A DNA stretch of 64,000 bases from Methanobrevibacter sp. (GCA_017646885.1 JAGCLR010000230.1:73954-137953), one strand, 5' to 3'. Shown: positions 52,971 through 60,569, counted from the stretch's first letter. Translations and numbers: made by a program. The notes: a model not told the origin generated them from the letters alone.

Positions 52971-53567
52971 ATGTGTTATTAGTATAATTTTTTTGAAATT
53001 CAAGATGCTTTTTTAAAATTTGCGGATAAATATTCAATTTCAGAAGAATCTAAATAGTAGTTTTTTGAAGAAATACTGCCAAAAATTTATTTATTTGCAG
53101 AAAAAGAAATTCCACTTTCTTTTACATTTAAAAAAATTAATGAGGGTATGCGTAAAGAGGTTTATATTTTTTCAGATTTTGTTATTAAAATAACAAATAA
53201 AGAAGAAATTGAAGCTGAAAAAAAGAGAAAAAATTCTAGTAATTTTTAGGATAGTATTTTCTTAGACTATTTTTGTATTAATTTGCCAAATAAAATAATT
53301 AATAATTATAATAGTCAATTACATTTAGCTTATGTAGATTGTATAGTTTTATAGAAAAAAATTATAACTTTTGAAAAAAAAATATTAAAAGATAGAGCTG
53401 AAAATAAAAGGTTAATAATCAATAAAAATTGGCTTTTAAAATTTATTGATTTAAATTACAAGGAATCAGAAAAAGACTTGATTACTAAATTTTTATTTGA
53501 GCTTGATATTTCAAATAATAATATAGGTTATGATGAAAATGGTAATCCTATATTATTTGATTGGTAA
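52971..53567 (+). CDS. Hypothetical protein with five recoded TAG codons (198 aa)
   Basis: Starts 2 bp after the upstream stop (ATG 52971), contains TAG at codon 4, a TAG-TAG pair near codon 29, and two more, and ends TAA 53565-53567. Completely missed in the standard code. Sequence KEVYIFSDFVIKITNKEEIE and HLAYVDCIVL recall strands and helices of protein-kinase-like folds, but no catalytic residues are sure. Very AT-rich. Confidence 0.75.
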
Positions 53568-53577
53568 AAATTAAAAT

Positions 53578-53606
53578 TTGACATTTTTCAAAAAATATGT
53601 TATTAT
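53578..53606 (+). promoter_or_regulatory. Promoter of tRNA-Trp
   Basis: TTGACA 53578-53583, 17 bp, TATTAT 53601-53606. Confidence 0.8.
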
Positions 53607-53652
53607 AAATTATAAAGTTAAGAAAGGTAATAAAAAGTTACCTTTCTTATAT

Positions 53653-53726
53653 AGGGGTTTGGTGCAATGGTAGCATGCCGGTCTCCAAAATCGTTGATGG
53701 GGGTTCGAATCCCTCAACCCCTGCCA
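53653..53726 (+). tRNA. tRNA-Trp(CCA)
   Basis: Acceptor AGGGGTT/AACCCCT, anticodon loop CTCCAAA, encoded CCA. Confidence 0.92.
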
Positions 53727-53737
53727 AATACTCTTTT

Positions 53738-53766
53738 TTGATTTTTTATAAAAATTATGTTATAAT
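53738..53766 (+). promoter_or_regulatory. Middle promoter for the gene at 53831
   Basis: TTGATT 53738-53743, 17 bp, TATAAT 53761-53766. Confidence 0.85.
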
Positions 53767-53830
53767 ATTTATAGAAAGTTAAGGAAGAGGTAATTTTAAC
53801 TTTCAACATTTTCCAAAAGGAGACGATACT

Positions 53831-54157
53831 ATGGAAAAGCGTTATTTTGAGAAGCCCACACAGGTTTGTTTCTGGGAGGGAGAGGATTGGAATGCTGGTA
53901 TCGCATTCGGTAGCAACATTATTTGTGGTTGCTGCGGCGGAGTAATTGATATTGACGAAGTCTATGAGTTCGCTCCTGACGAAATCGCTAATCCTATTGT
54001 CTGGTTTGAAAATTGGGTTGACATCCAGGATGAAATCGCTGGTGATGGTTGGCCCGAGAATCCTTTTGATGATTATCCTTCTGATGAAGAAATGTGTGAG
54101 ATGGAAGCATATTATTTCGCTGATTTAAAGGATAAGTCTCTGGACGAAGTTGATTAA
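53831..54157 (+). CDS. Acidic Cys-containing hypothetical protein (108 aa)
   Basis: IICGCCGGVIDIDEVYEF resembles a compact zinc knuckle; acidic C-terminus. AAGGAG upstream. Confidence 0.75.
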   Translation: MEKRYFEKPTQVCFWEGEDWNAGIAFGSNIICGCCGGVIDIDEVYEFAPDEIANPIVWFENWVDIQDEIAGDGWPENPFDDYPSDEEMCEMEAYYFADLKDKSLDEVD

Positions 54158-54159
54158 AG

Positions 54160-54359
54160 AATAAAAATTCTTTTTTATATATACCATCTTCTTCTGCAAC
54201 AGCGGAGGCGGTATATGCGACAGCGGATGGAGTCGTTAAAAACTGGCCGGTTAGGTTTGTTAGGGTAAAGCCGAATCTTAGGACCAAAAACCCACTAGGT
54301 GGTTGCCGTTGACCCACCAACCTCAATCAAAAACGGCAGTTCCAAATAAAAAATCTTTT
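54160..54359 (+). other. Spacer without gene
   Basis: No frame or tRNA. Several short hairpins (CCACTAGGTGG at 54292-54302; a longer pairing of ACGGCAGT with upstream TGCCGTT). Possibly processed structured RNA. Confidence 0.3.
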
Positions 54360-54388
54360 TTGATTTTTTCAAAAAAATATGTTATAAT
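54360..54388 (+). promoter_or_regulatory. Middle promoter for the permuted tRNA-Pro
   Basis: TTGATT 54360-54365, 17 bp, TATAAT 54383-54388, then ATGTAAGGTAAAG as in other middle promoters. Confidence 0.85.
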
Positions 54389-54406
54389 ATATATGTAAGG
54401 TAAAGA

Positions 54407-54543
54407 AAGACGATTACAGCAATTTTTCTTTTATGATAATGCTTGGGGTGCCGGAGGTCACAGGTTCAAGTCCTGTCACCACTCCCACATGAGTGGTGTA
54501 GCTCAGTTGGTTAGAGCGCCGTAAATATCAAAAAAGTCGTCTT
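54407..54543 (+). tRNA. Circularly permuted tRNA-Pro(GGG) in RNA frame A
   Basis: Order is 3' half (54441-54487, with T-arm ACAGG/CCTGT, acceptor strand CACCACT, C73 and CCA), a 4-nt CATG, then 5' half (54492-54521: acceptor AGTGGTG, D-arm GCTC/GAGC, CCG). Joined between positions 29 and 30 they make a perfect anticodon stem CCGGC/GCCGG with loop TTGGGGT, anticodon GGG. The outer frame pairs AAGACGA (54407-54413) with TCGTCTT (54537-54543); CAGCAA at 54417-54422. Confidence 0.75.
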
Positions 54544-54688
54544 GTTTATTTGGTAGGTCGTTTAAGGCAAGACCACCACCGTTGATGCGAGGTGGAATTA
54601 AGTCGGAGGAGTAGTTCTTTGTGAGAGTGAAAGACCGATGAATGATGTTGGTATCAAATCCAACCCTATCGCCATTAAAAAATCTTTC

Positions 54689-54717
54689 TTGATTTTTTAA
54701 AAAAAATATGTTATAAT
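54689..54717 (+). promoter_or_regulatory. Middle promoter for tRNA-Asn and following tRNAs
   Basis: TTGATT 54689-54694, 17 bp, TATAAT 54712-54717; next such promoter is at 57093. Confidence 0.85.
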
Positions 54718-54893
54718 ATTTATGTAAGGTAAAGAGATAAGGAATTCCTTTTTGAAAGTGAGACCACACAATCTACCATTGCCTGTGGTGAGCGAGTATG
54801 AGACTGAGACTTATCTTACAGGAGGTCAATGTAGCGGAAGTCTGGTGGTAGCAGTTACGACCGAGCATCAAGAACCTGTACCTTACACGATTT

Positions 54894-54969
54894 GGCCCTA
54901 TAGCTCAGTTGGTAGAGCAATCGGCTGTTAACCGATGTGTCGCAGGTTCGAGCCCTGCTGGGGCCGCCA
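54894..54969 (+). tRNA. tRNA-Asn(GTT)
   Basis: Acceptor GGCCCTA/TGGGGCC, anticodon arm ATCGG-CTGTTAA-CCGAT, encoded CCA. A 170-nt leader of unknown structure precedes it. Confidence 0.93.
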
Positions 54970-55119
54970 TGAGAGGTCTTTAAGGTATTGGCGCGTTGAC
55001 CTCTTTAAAAAAACACACGCATACCGAGGTTTAATGTGTATGAGTTTCTCGTAAATATAAACCATACCGGGTCGGTTAGCGCACCTGTGAATACCCGTAA
55101 ATAAAAGCGCATTTCTTTT

Positions 55120-55202
55120 GCCGAATTGGTGGAATTGGCAGACACGCTAGACTTAGGATCTAGTACTTCGGTGTAAGAGTTCGAGTCTCTTATTCGGCAC
55201 CA
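55120..55202 (+). tRNA. tRNA-Leu(TAG)
   Basis: Acceptor GCCGAAT/ATTCGGC, anticodon arm CTAGA-CTTAGGA-TCTAG, long variable arm, CCA. Reads CUA/CUN. Confidence 0.93.
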
Positions 55203-55355
55203 ATTGTAAGATAGAGGCATACGCGGACACCATGCCGATGGTCTTGATTCTTACCGTGCCCTCACGTTAGCAGGGTGTTTGTTCAGGCAACTACACTCAA
55301 TAAGTAGCCTGCGGTGGTTGGTGACTCCATCAGTACATAAATAAGTCACATATAT

Positions 55356-55442
55356 GCGGCTATGTTGGAATTGGTAGACAAGCAAGCTTGAGGTGCTTGT
55401 GCTCGCAAGGGCGTATGGGTTCGACTCCCATTAGCCGCACCA
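55356..55442 (+). tRNA. tRNA-Leu(GAG)
   Basis: Acceptor GCGGCTA/TAGCCGC, anticodon arm CAAGC-TTGAGGT-GCTTG, long variable arm, CCA. Confidence 0.9.
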
Positions 55443-55528
55443 GGAAGTTGTGAGCGTATAAGACTATAAACTCTCAGTCGTTCAAATCCTAGGTGAACGC
55501 ATATTAAGCTCCAATAGGAGCAAAATAT

Positions 55529-55605
55529 GGCTCCGTAGTTCAGTTGGTCAGAACGCCTGCCTGTCACGCAGGAGGTCGACGGTTCGAGCCCGTTCGGAGT
55601 CGCCA
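55529..55605 (+). tRNA. tRNA-Asp(GTC)
   Basis: Acceptor GGCTCCG/CGGAGTC, loop CTGTCAC, CCA. Confidence 0.93.
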
Positions 55606-55608
55606 TTC

Positions 55609-55679
55609 TCGGGTATGGTCTAGGTAGGAGGACGCTTGCCCTTTAAGCAAGAGACCTTGGTGCAACTCCAAGTCCTGAT
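55609..55679 (+). tRNA. tRNA-Lys(TTT), irregular acceptor
   Basis: Starts 4 nt after tRNA-Asp. D-stem GTCT/GGAC, anticodon arm CTTGC-CCTTTAA-GCAAG, T-loop TGCAACT. Acceptor pairs only with a one-base bulge and no CCA is encoded; may need host repair or be inactive. Confidence 0.6.
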
Positions 55680-55682
55680 GAA

Positions 55683-55753
55683 TTTCCATTAGCTCATTAG
55701 TAGAGCATCATACTTATAATATGAAGAACTGGGTGCAAGTCCTAGATGGAACG
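55683..55753 (+). tRNA. tRNA-Ile(TAT)
   Basis: Acceptor TTTCCAT/ATGGAAC (1:72 mismatch), anticodon arm TCATA-CTTATAA-TATGA, T-loop TGCAAGT, no CCA. A T34 anticodon for AUA is rare in bacteria. Confidence 0.75.
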
Positions 55754-55856
55754 AGTGAAGACCACCAATCGTTAAAAAGGTGGAGGTTTAGTGACGCTGC
55801 TATTCCAAAAATGCCGCCTCGGGGATGATAGTCCGAGGAAAGGAAATGCGATATTT

Positions 55857-55932
55857 GGGCCTGTAGCTCATTTGGGAGAGCATCCGCCTTGCAAGCGGAA
55901 GGTAGTGGGTTCGACTCCCATCAGGTCCACCA
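55857..55932 (+). tRNA. tRNA-Ala(TGC)
   Basis: Acceptor GGGCCTG/CAGGTCC, loop CTTGCAA, CCA. Confidence 0.93.
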
Positions 55933-56058
55933 TTAGGAGAATCCGAAAAATAAAGAATGTGGAGCGGCAGTTACGGACCTTGTGAGGTGGCCACCAAGAG
56001 TCAAGGTAGTGGACGGCAGTAGGCAGATGCGGATTAGTTGCGACCTCCTAATTTATAT

Positions 56059-56126
56059 GTGCCAGTAGCTTAAAGATAGAGCGACTGCTGAGGCAGGGGA
56101 TGTGGGTTCAACCCCCTCTTGGTACA
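56059..56126 (+). other. tRNA-like RNA with collapsed anticodon arm
   Basis: Acceptor GTGCCAG/TTGGTAC, D-arm GCTT/GAGC, T-arm GTGGG-TTCAACC-CCCTC, but the anticodon arm is CTGC-TGAG-GCAG with a 4-nt loop, so no anticodon can be read. No CCA. Confidence 0.55.
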
Positions 56127-56403
56127 AAACCACTTATCGCCAGATGGATATATTAGATTAGACATAATATTAATGAGGTGCGATAAGTAATGGAGAAATT
56201 TTGTTGAAATAATTTTCCGCTCCTTAAATGGAAAAAATATTTCGGTTCGGTTATCCGCCCCCAGCCTTAAAGCGGTGGATACGTCAGTGGTCGGCGTAGG
56301 GACACCCCAGTCTTGTGGGTTAAGAAAGACAGCTCTGGAATTCGTGCGACAAGACGAACCCACTGATGCTGGTGCCTTGGGAACAAGGGAATGCGTTTTA
56401 TTT

Positions 56404-56488
56404 GCCCGAGTGATGGAATTGGTAGACGTGCCTGACTCAAAATCAGGTGGCTTCGGCCGTGCGGGTTCGAGTCCCGCCTTGGGCACCA
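56404..56488 (+). tRNA. tRNA-Leu(CAA)
   Basis: Acceptor GCCCGAG/CTTGGGC, anticodon arm CCTGA-CTCAAAA-TCAGG, long variable arm, CCA. Confidence 0.93.
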
Positions 56489-56753
56489 TAAAGGTAGGTG
56501 TGCTTACCTTGTGTCTTGCGACTAACGAAGATGCACACAGAACCCGTTTCTTCTCCACGGAGGTTCGCAAGCTAAAGCGAGAAGCGTCCAGAGACTGGTT
56601 GCAAACAGTCTTTGGGATTACGATAAAGTCGCCTTGAGAACTATCTTTTAAAAGAAACTATTTGCCATAATAGTCAATAAATGGTAAGGTTGGCGCTGTG
56701 AAAGTTAAATGCGTCCGAGTGTAGAGCGAAGGTTGGTCGCTACACATCTAATA
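56489..56753 (+). other. Spacer without gene
   Basis: About 265 nt, no frame with a ribosome site, no complete tRNA. Contains AGAGACTGG...CAAACAGTCTTTG and other weak stems; content unknown. Confidence 0.3.
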
Positions 56754-56756
56754 TGC

Positions 56757-56836
56757 TGGATTCGTATAATGGAAGTACATGCAGGCCCGCTGAATGCGTT
56801 GCGGGAGGAGACAGTTCGATTCTGTCATTCAGCCCC
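56757..56836 (+). other. tRNA-like RNA with oversized anticodon arm
   Basis: Acceptor GCTGGAT/ATTCAGC with C73 and CCA, D-arm GTAT/GTAC, T-arm GACAG/CTGTC are intact, but the anticodon arm is CCCGC with a 10-nt loop and GCGGG, preceded by extra bases. No readable anticodon. Confidence 0.55.
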
Positions 56837-57092
56837 AGTGGCGTCGGTTATATATAGGTACCGAAATGCCGAATAATCAAAGAGAGTGTTCTCCTTAGTA
56901 GTATTCTAGAACGCGAACGGATAATATAACTCTCCGCCATGCCAATGCCGTTTCTCGGTCCTGGAATCGGCTAGCCAAAAGCTTAAGATGCCATAGAGGG
57001 GTGTGTAAAATCACACAAATCTCGCTACGAGGTTTCGGATTGAGAAATCGCTATGGTTTACCGGTCGGCTAGACGGGCAACGGCAATCTTTC
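56837..57092 (+). other. Spacer without gene
   Basis: About 255 nt between tRNA-like RNA and promoter; stems such as GTGTGTAAAATCACAC near 57001. Ends with GGCAACGGCAATC. No frame. Confidence 0.3.
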
Positions 57093-57121
57093 TTGATTTT
57101 TTATAAAAATTATGTTATAAT
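57093..57121 (+). promoter_or_regulatory. Middle promoter for 57148
   Basis: TTGATT 57093-57098, 17 bp, TATAAT 57116-57121. Confidence 0.85.
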
Positions 57122-57147
57122 ATTTATAGAAAGTGAGGGAGAAATAA

Positions 57148-57249
57148 ATGTTTGACGATTTTGATACTCAAATCCAGTCCGATGAACGTGAGTGGGAATT
57201 CCTGGAACAGTGTAAAGCTATGGAGGGATTTTATGGAGAAGAAGATTGA
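57148..57249 (+). CDS. Small acidic protein (33 aa)
   Basis: MFDDFDTQIQSDEREWEFLE...; own promoter and GAGG site; overlaps the next gene by 17 bp. Confidence 0.62.
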   Translation: MFDDFDTQIQSDEREWEFLEQCKAMEGFYGEED

Positions 57250-57397
57250 CAAACGGATTTTTAAGAAGTCGCCTGAAGAGCTGGAACAGTATATGCAGTT
57301 CAAGCGTCGTGGCTCTCGTGTAGAGTCCAAAAAGGGAAAAGGCTCTTATAATCGTAAACCTAAGCACAAGAATGATATGTATCGGGATTGTGCTTAA
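57233..57397 (+). CDS. Small basic protein (54 aa)
   Basis: Lys/Arg-rich (RRGSRVESKKGKGSYNRKPK); GGAGG before ATG 57233. Likely RNA or ribosome binding, by charge only. Confidence 0.68.
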   Translation: MEKKIDKRIFKKSPEELEQYMQFKRRGSRVESKKGKGSYNRKPKHKNDMYRDCA

Positions 57398-57400
57398 TAT

Positions 57401-57478
57401 CGCCTGTTCGACGAAATGGCTTAAGTCGCCACCCTCTCAAGGTGGAGGTTATGGGTTCGAGTCCCATACAGGTGACCA
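57401..57478 (+). tRNA. tRNA-Glu(CTC)
   Basis: Acceptor CGCCTGT/ACAGGTG, anticodon arm CCACC-CTCTCAA-GGTGG, CCA. Confidence 0.9.
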
Positions 57479-57714
57479 GGTAGACACCAATACACGAATG
57501 CTACGGCGTGTCTAGCATAGCGGCCCACCAACAGACTGACTATGTAAAAAGTTCGTGAGATATAAGATGGATGATGTTGGCACTCTCCATCGCCTTCTTT
57601 GCCACAAGGACGTGGCCCTCCGACAGACCGCGAGGATAGAACAGTACCAGGTCGCGAAAAATTCCGGCTATAAAAATAACTGGGAGCCGTACAAAAAGAA
57701 GAGTTATCGTATTT

Positions 57715-57788
57715 AATCTCGTAGCTTAATTTAAAGCAACTGCCGATTCGTGTAGGAGTATGTGGGTTAAATCCCTCCGAGATTGACA
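57715..57788 (+). other. tRNA-like RNA with abnormal anticodon loop
   Basis: Perfect acceptor AATCTCG/CGAGATT, D-arm GCTT/AAGC, anticodon arm CTGC-(8 nt)-GTAG without a U33 pattern, T-arm irregular, ends GACA instead of NCCA. The 230 nt before it hold no gene. Confidence 0.5.
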
Positions 57789-57816
57789 GGGCATTCTACT
57801 TGCCTCCATTTGTTTT

Positions 57817-57866
57817 GACCAGATGAAAATATCGGAAATAATCCTACCGAGGCGTCTGGTTTTTTC
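57817..57866 (+). terminator. Terminator-like hairpin
   Basis: ACCAGATG with CGTCTGGT, inner CGG/CCG, then T6, directly before tRNA-Glu. Confidence 0.65.
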
Positions 57867-57941
57867 GGCCCCTTAGTCAAGCGGCTAAGACGCCGCCCTT
57901 TCACGGCGGAGGCAGGAGTTCGATTCTCCTAGGGGTCACCA
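57867..57941 (+). tRNA. tRNA-Glu(TTC), first copy
   Basis: Acceptor GGCCCCT/AGGGGTC, anticodon arm CCGCC-CTTTCAC-GGCGG, CCA. Confidence 0.93.
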
Positions 57942-57977
57942 CTTCCCACCAGGAAGTCATGCATCAAATTTATTTTT

Positions 57978-58035
57978 AGACGGATTCAGCAATTTGTTAT
58001 TTACATATTATGCTTGAAATGTGAAATAACCGTCT
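57978..58035 (+). ncRNA. RNA frame B, no tRNA payload
   Basis: AGACGG (57978-57983) pairs with CCGTCT (58030-58035); CAGCAA 57987-57992; payload is a hairpin TTATTTACAT/ATGTGAAATAA with an ATTATGCTTGA loop. Confidence 0.6.
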
Positions 58036-58044
58036 AGTTAATTT

Positions 58045-58120
58045 GCTCTGTTCGACAAGCGGCCTAAGTCATCGCCCTTTCACGGCGAAGTCACGGGTTC
58101 AAATCCCGTACAGAGTACCA
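58045..58120 (+). tRNA. tRNA-Glu(TTC), second copy
   Basis: Acceptor GCTCTGT/ACAGAGT, anticodon arm TCGCC-CTTTCAC-GGCGA, CCA. Confidence 0.9.
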
Positions 58121-58232
58121 TATCCTAAACAAGGAGGACTTTGCTTATGATTGTATCTATGAAATTCGCTCCGGAGGATAGTCCAATCGGCTGATTGGGT
58201 TCCCGGGCATGAACTGAAACTGCCCTTTATTT

Positions 58233-58309
58233 GCCCGTATAGTTCAGTTGGTTAGAACGCTCCCCTCATAAGGGAGAGGTCGATGGTTCAAATCCATCTA
58301 TTGGCACCA
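58233..58309 (+). tRNA. tRNA-Met/Ile2(CAT)
   Basis: Acceptor GCCCGTA/TATTGGC (one mismatch), arm CTCCC-CTCATAA-GGGAG, CCA. Elongator Met or lysidine-modified Ile cannot be told apart. Confidence 0.85.
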
Positions 58310-58310
58310 T

Positions 58311-58387
58311 TGCGGAGTAGAGAAGTGGACTATCTCGCTATCCTCATAAGTTAGAAATCGCAGGTTCGAATCCTGTCTCCGCAACCA
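58311..58387 (+). tRNA. tRNA with CAT anticodon (Met/Ile2)
   Basis: Acceptor TGCGGAG/CTCCGCA, arm CTATC-CTCATAA-GTTAG with one mismatch, CCA. Confidence 0.8.
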
Positions 58388-58464
58388 CGCGGGGTGGAGC
58401 AGTTGGTAGCTCGTCTGGCTCATAACCAGAAGGTCGTTGGTTCGAATCCAACCCACCGCAACCA
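58388..58464 (+). tRNA. tRNA-fMet(CAT)
   Basis: Begins CGCGGGGTGGAGCAG as bacterial initiator tRNA, with C1-A72-type mismatch and loop CTCATAA; one extra acceptor base compared with the usual form. CCA encoded. Fits with phage folD, which feeds formylation. Confidence 0.82.
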
Positions 58465-58470
58465 TAATTA

Positions 58471-58587
58471 AAGACGCACACAGCAATCTTTTCTATTTAG
58501 AAAAAATTTAGCTCATTTGGTAGAGCAATTGTCTGTTAAACAATGTGTAGTTGGTTCAATTCCAACAATCTTTTCTTTATGCGTCTT
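58471..58587 (+). tRNA. tRNA-Asn(GTT)-like in RNA frame C
   Basis: Frame stem AAGACGCA (58471-58478)/TGCGTCTT (58580-58587), CAGCAA 58481-58486. Payload 58502-58574 is an unpermuted tRNA: D-arm GCTC/GAGC, arm ATTGT-CTGTTAA-ACAAT, T-arm GTTGG-TTCAATT-CCAAC, acceptor AAAAATT/AATCTTT with one mismatch, no CCA. Confidence 0.6.
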
Positions 58588-58602
58588 GTATTTACTACCA
58601 AT

Positions 58603-58679
58603 GGCCCGGTAGCTCAGTTGGTAGTAGCAGTGGACTGAAAATCCACGTGTCGGCGGTTCAAGTCCGCCCTGGGCCACCA
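58603..58679 (+). tRNA. tRNA-Phe(GAA)
   Basis: Acceptor GGCCCGG/CTGGGCC, arm GTGGA-CTGAAAA-TCCAC, CCA. Confidence 0.92.
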
Positions 58680-58980
58680 CTAAATAATTTTTCATACGCA
58701 TTCCCCTTTTAATAATGCTGAAAGATTATTAAAGAACCACAAATGAAGATCCGTATCCATTAGATTGATTCCTTTCCTTGATTGTTTTTTCTTTGCTTTC
58801 TACTTTCATTTACGGCTTGGCGGATACGGCTGTGGGATGCCATTCTTTCTATATATTTTAAAGTATATAGAAACAAAAGACTACATCTGGAGCGAGTCTT
58901 TTACATCTAGGCGAGACCAAAATCGCTTGTTTTTCTACGCTTCAGTTTTTCATTTGATTATTTAAAAAGGAGATTTGAAT

Positions 58981-59247
58981 ATGCATATTGTCAGTTCGGC
59001 TATTAAGTTCAGAGAAACATCCAATAGTCCATATTGGCATATCATTTGCGGCAAACGACACTGTGACTGCTATGAGACGATGTTTAATCATCAATTCACT
59101 CATGATAGAAATAGTGAAGTTCAAGGTTTTCTAACTGATACAAATCAGTTTGTTAACCGCTACGAGGCTGCGGAGATTGCTTACAATGCAAATCAAATCT
59201 CACAGCCTCTTTCTATTTTATATAGTGAAGATGTCTGGCCTGAGTAA
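58981..59247 (+). CDS. Conserved phage protein (88 aa)
   Basis: AAGGAG before ATG 58981. C-terminal VQGFLTDTNQFVNRYEAAEIAYNANQI matches a short pattern found in many large phages. Residues HIICGKRHCDCYETM carry Cys/His that may bind metal. Function unknown. Confidence 0.75.
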   Translation: MHIVSSAIKFRETSNSPYWHIICGKRHCDCYETMFNHQFTHDRNSEVQGFLTDTNQFVNRYEAAEIAYNANQISQPLSILYSEDVWPE

Positions 59248-59256
59248 TCAGTATAT

Positions 59257-59347
59257 GGAGTGGTACCCAAGAGGCTAAAGGGGCTCCCCTGCTAAGGGAG
59301 TAGGCGCAGAGATGCGTGCGAGGGTTCGAATCCCTCCCACTCCGCCA
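59257..59347 (+). tRNA. tRNA-Ser(GCT)
   Basis: Acceptor GGAGTGG/CCACTCC, arm CTCCC-CTGCTAA-GGGAG, long variable arm, CCA. Confidence 0.93.
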
Positions 59348-59474
59348 GTGGCGAGTAGTATGGGCCGAGGCCTGGAAGGCTGAAAGCAAGAGGATTACCA
59401 GCATCGCCATAGATATTCGTAAGGATATCGGGTGTCGCTAATAGACCGACAATCAATAAAGTCTATTATTATAT

Positions 59475-59564
59475 GGAGGGGTCGCATAGCCTGGTCGAGT
59501 GCACCGGTCTAGAAAACCGGAGACCCGCAAGGGTCCGTGGGTTCGAATCCCACTCCCTCCGCCA
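59475..59564 (+). tRNA. tRNA-Ser(AGA)
   Basis: Acceptor GGAGGGG/TCCCTCC, arm CCGGT-CTAGAAA-ACCGG, variable arm GACCCGCAAGGGTC, CCA. A34 is uncommon for bacterial tRNA-Ser. Confidence 0.85.
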
Positions 59565-60031
59565 TGCCCTGTTAGTCGGGTGCCAAATAGACTAAACCAG
59601 TCGGGTACACTAGCAAATACTTGCTTTACGGCGCGAGTAGGAGTATCCAGCCGTATTGAGTGCGTAGCCCAAATGGTTAAGAGGCGACGGAATAAAAAGC
59701 CGTTATAGTGTAGGGATACCTAATCCTACCGCATGTAGTCCTAACAATCTTGCAAGCCTATGCCACAGCAGTAAGCTCAAACCGCAAGATTTCTGAACAA
59801 ACGCATAAAATCCAGCGCTCTATGACTTAAAGTACGAAGTGGGATGACAACCCCCAGAAATGAGACATAGTTTTTGGTTATTGCTCAGTATTTGCTATCT
59901 ATTGGACTCGTCATTCAAGAAATAGTAAATACGAAGGTATGTAGATTGTACCTGCCTAAGCTAGCTCTGGCTAACTAAGTGGCTATTAAAAGCAATCCGC
60001 TAGGCGTGCTCATAGCGAAAGTACGCAGCAT
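59565..60031 (+). other. Spacer with one degenerate tRNA-like sequence
   Basis: Near 59659-59734 a tRNA-like fold (GTGCG/CGCAT acceptor remnant, D-arm GCCC/GGC, ACGGA-ATAAAAA-GCCGT) has an AAA anticodon at best and no CCA. The rest shows repeated AGCTAGC-like stems but no gene. Confidence 0.35.
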
Positions 60032-60106
60032 GCTGGCGTGGCTCAATGGCAGAGCAGCTGATTTGTAATCAGCAGGTTGCAGGTTCGACTCCTGTCGCCA
60101 GCTCCA
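60032..60106 (+). tRNA. tRNA-Thr(TGT)
   Basis: Acceptor GCTGGCG/CGCCAGC, arm GCTGA-TTTGTAA-TCAGC, CCA. Confidence 0.93.
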
Positions 60107-60245
60107 TCGTTACTCCGCTAGGGCGGATAAATCATTCCAAAACCTGAGAGCACTTATTCTACGCGTGCGGTCGTACGGCAACGCATGGGCGGGACTCCTC
60201 AGTTAGTGAGTTTGATGGCAGGGTTCGAATCCCGGTAACGAACCA
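60107..60245 (+). other. 139-nt tRNA-like RNA without anticodon arm
   Basis: Acceptor TCGTTAC (60107-60113) and GTAACGA (60235-60241) plus A, CCA frame a molecule with D-arm-like CTC-AGTTAGT-GAG and a normal T-arm AGGG-TTCGAAT-CCCG, but an insertion of about 75 nt with its own hairpins and no anticodon arm. Confidence 0.5.
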
Positions 60246-60403
60246 ACTGACACGACTGCTGAAGTGTCGCGGTCCAGGATTTTATCCGAATGTTAGTCCG
60301 CCGTCTTTTGGTATGTATATATTATCACACGAGGAAGGCTCTGGCTGAGTGTGTGTTTGAAGTAAGCAGACGCCAAAAGGAAAGATACGAAAACTCTTTA
60401 TAT

Positions 60404-60481
60404 GGTGGGTGTAGTTCAGCTGGCTAGAACGCCAGATTGTGGCTCTGGAGGTCGCCGGTTCGAGTCCGGTCATCCACCCCA
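60404..60481 (+). tRNA. tRNA-His(GTG)
   Basis: G-1 opposite C73, acceptor GTGGGTG/CATCCAC, arm CCAGA-TTGTGGC-TCTGG, CCA. Confidence 0.92.
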
Positions 60482-60487
60482 TTACAT

Positions 60488-60564
60488 GCCCTGGTAGTTT
60501 AATAGGTGAAAACGGGCGACTTATAATCGCTTGTTGGTGGGTTCGACTCCCCCTCGGGGTACCA
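60488..60564 (+). tRNA. tRNA-Ile(TAT), second copy
   Basis: Acceptor GCCCTGG/TCGGGGT, D-stem GTTT/AAAC, arm GGCGA-CTTATAA-TCGCT, CCA. Confidence 0.85.
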
Positions 60565-60569
60565 TCAAC

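Noticed and set aside
55660..55700. Hammerhead ribozyme (CTGATGA at 55674)
   Set aside because: The GAAA and cleavage-site stem are missing; the motif is the 3' end of a tRNA.
60107..60245. tmRNA
   Set aside because: No tag reading frame, no conserved pseudoknot set, and far shorter than any tmRNA.
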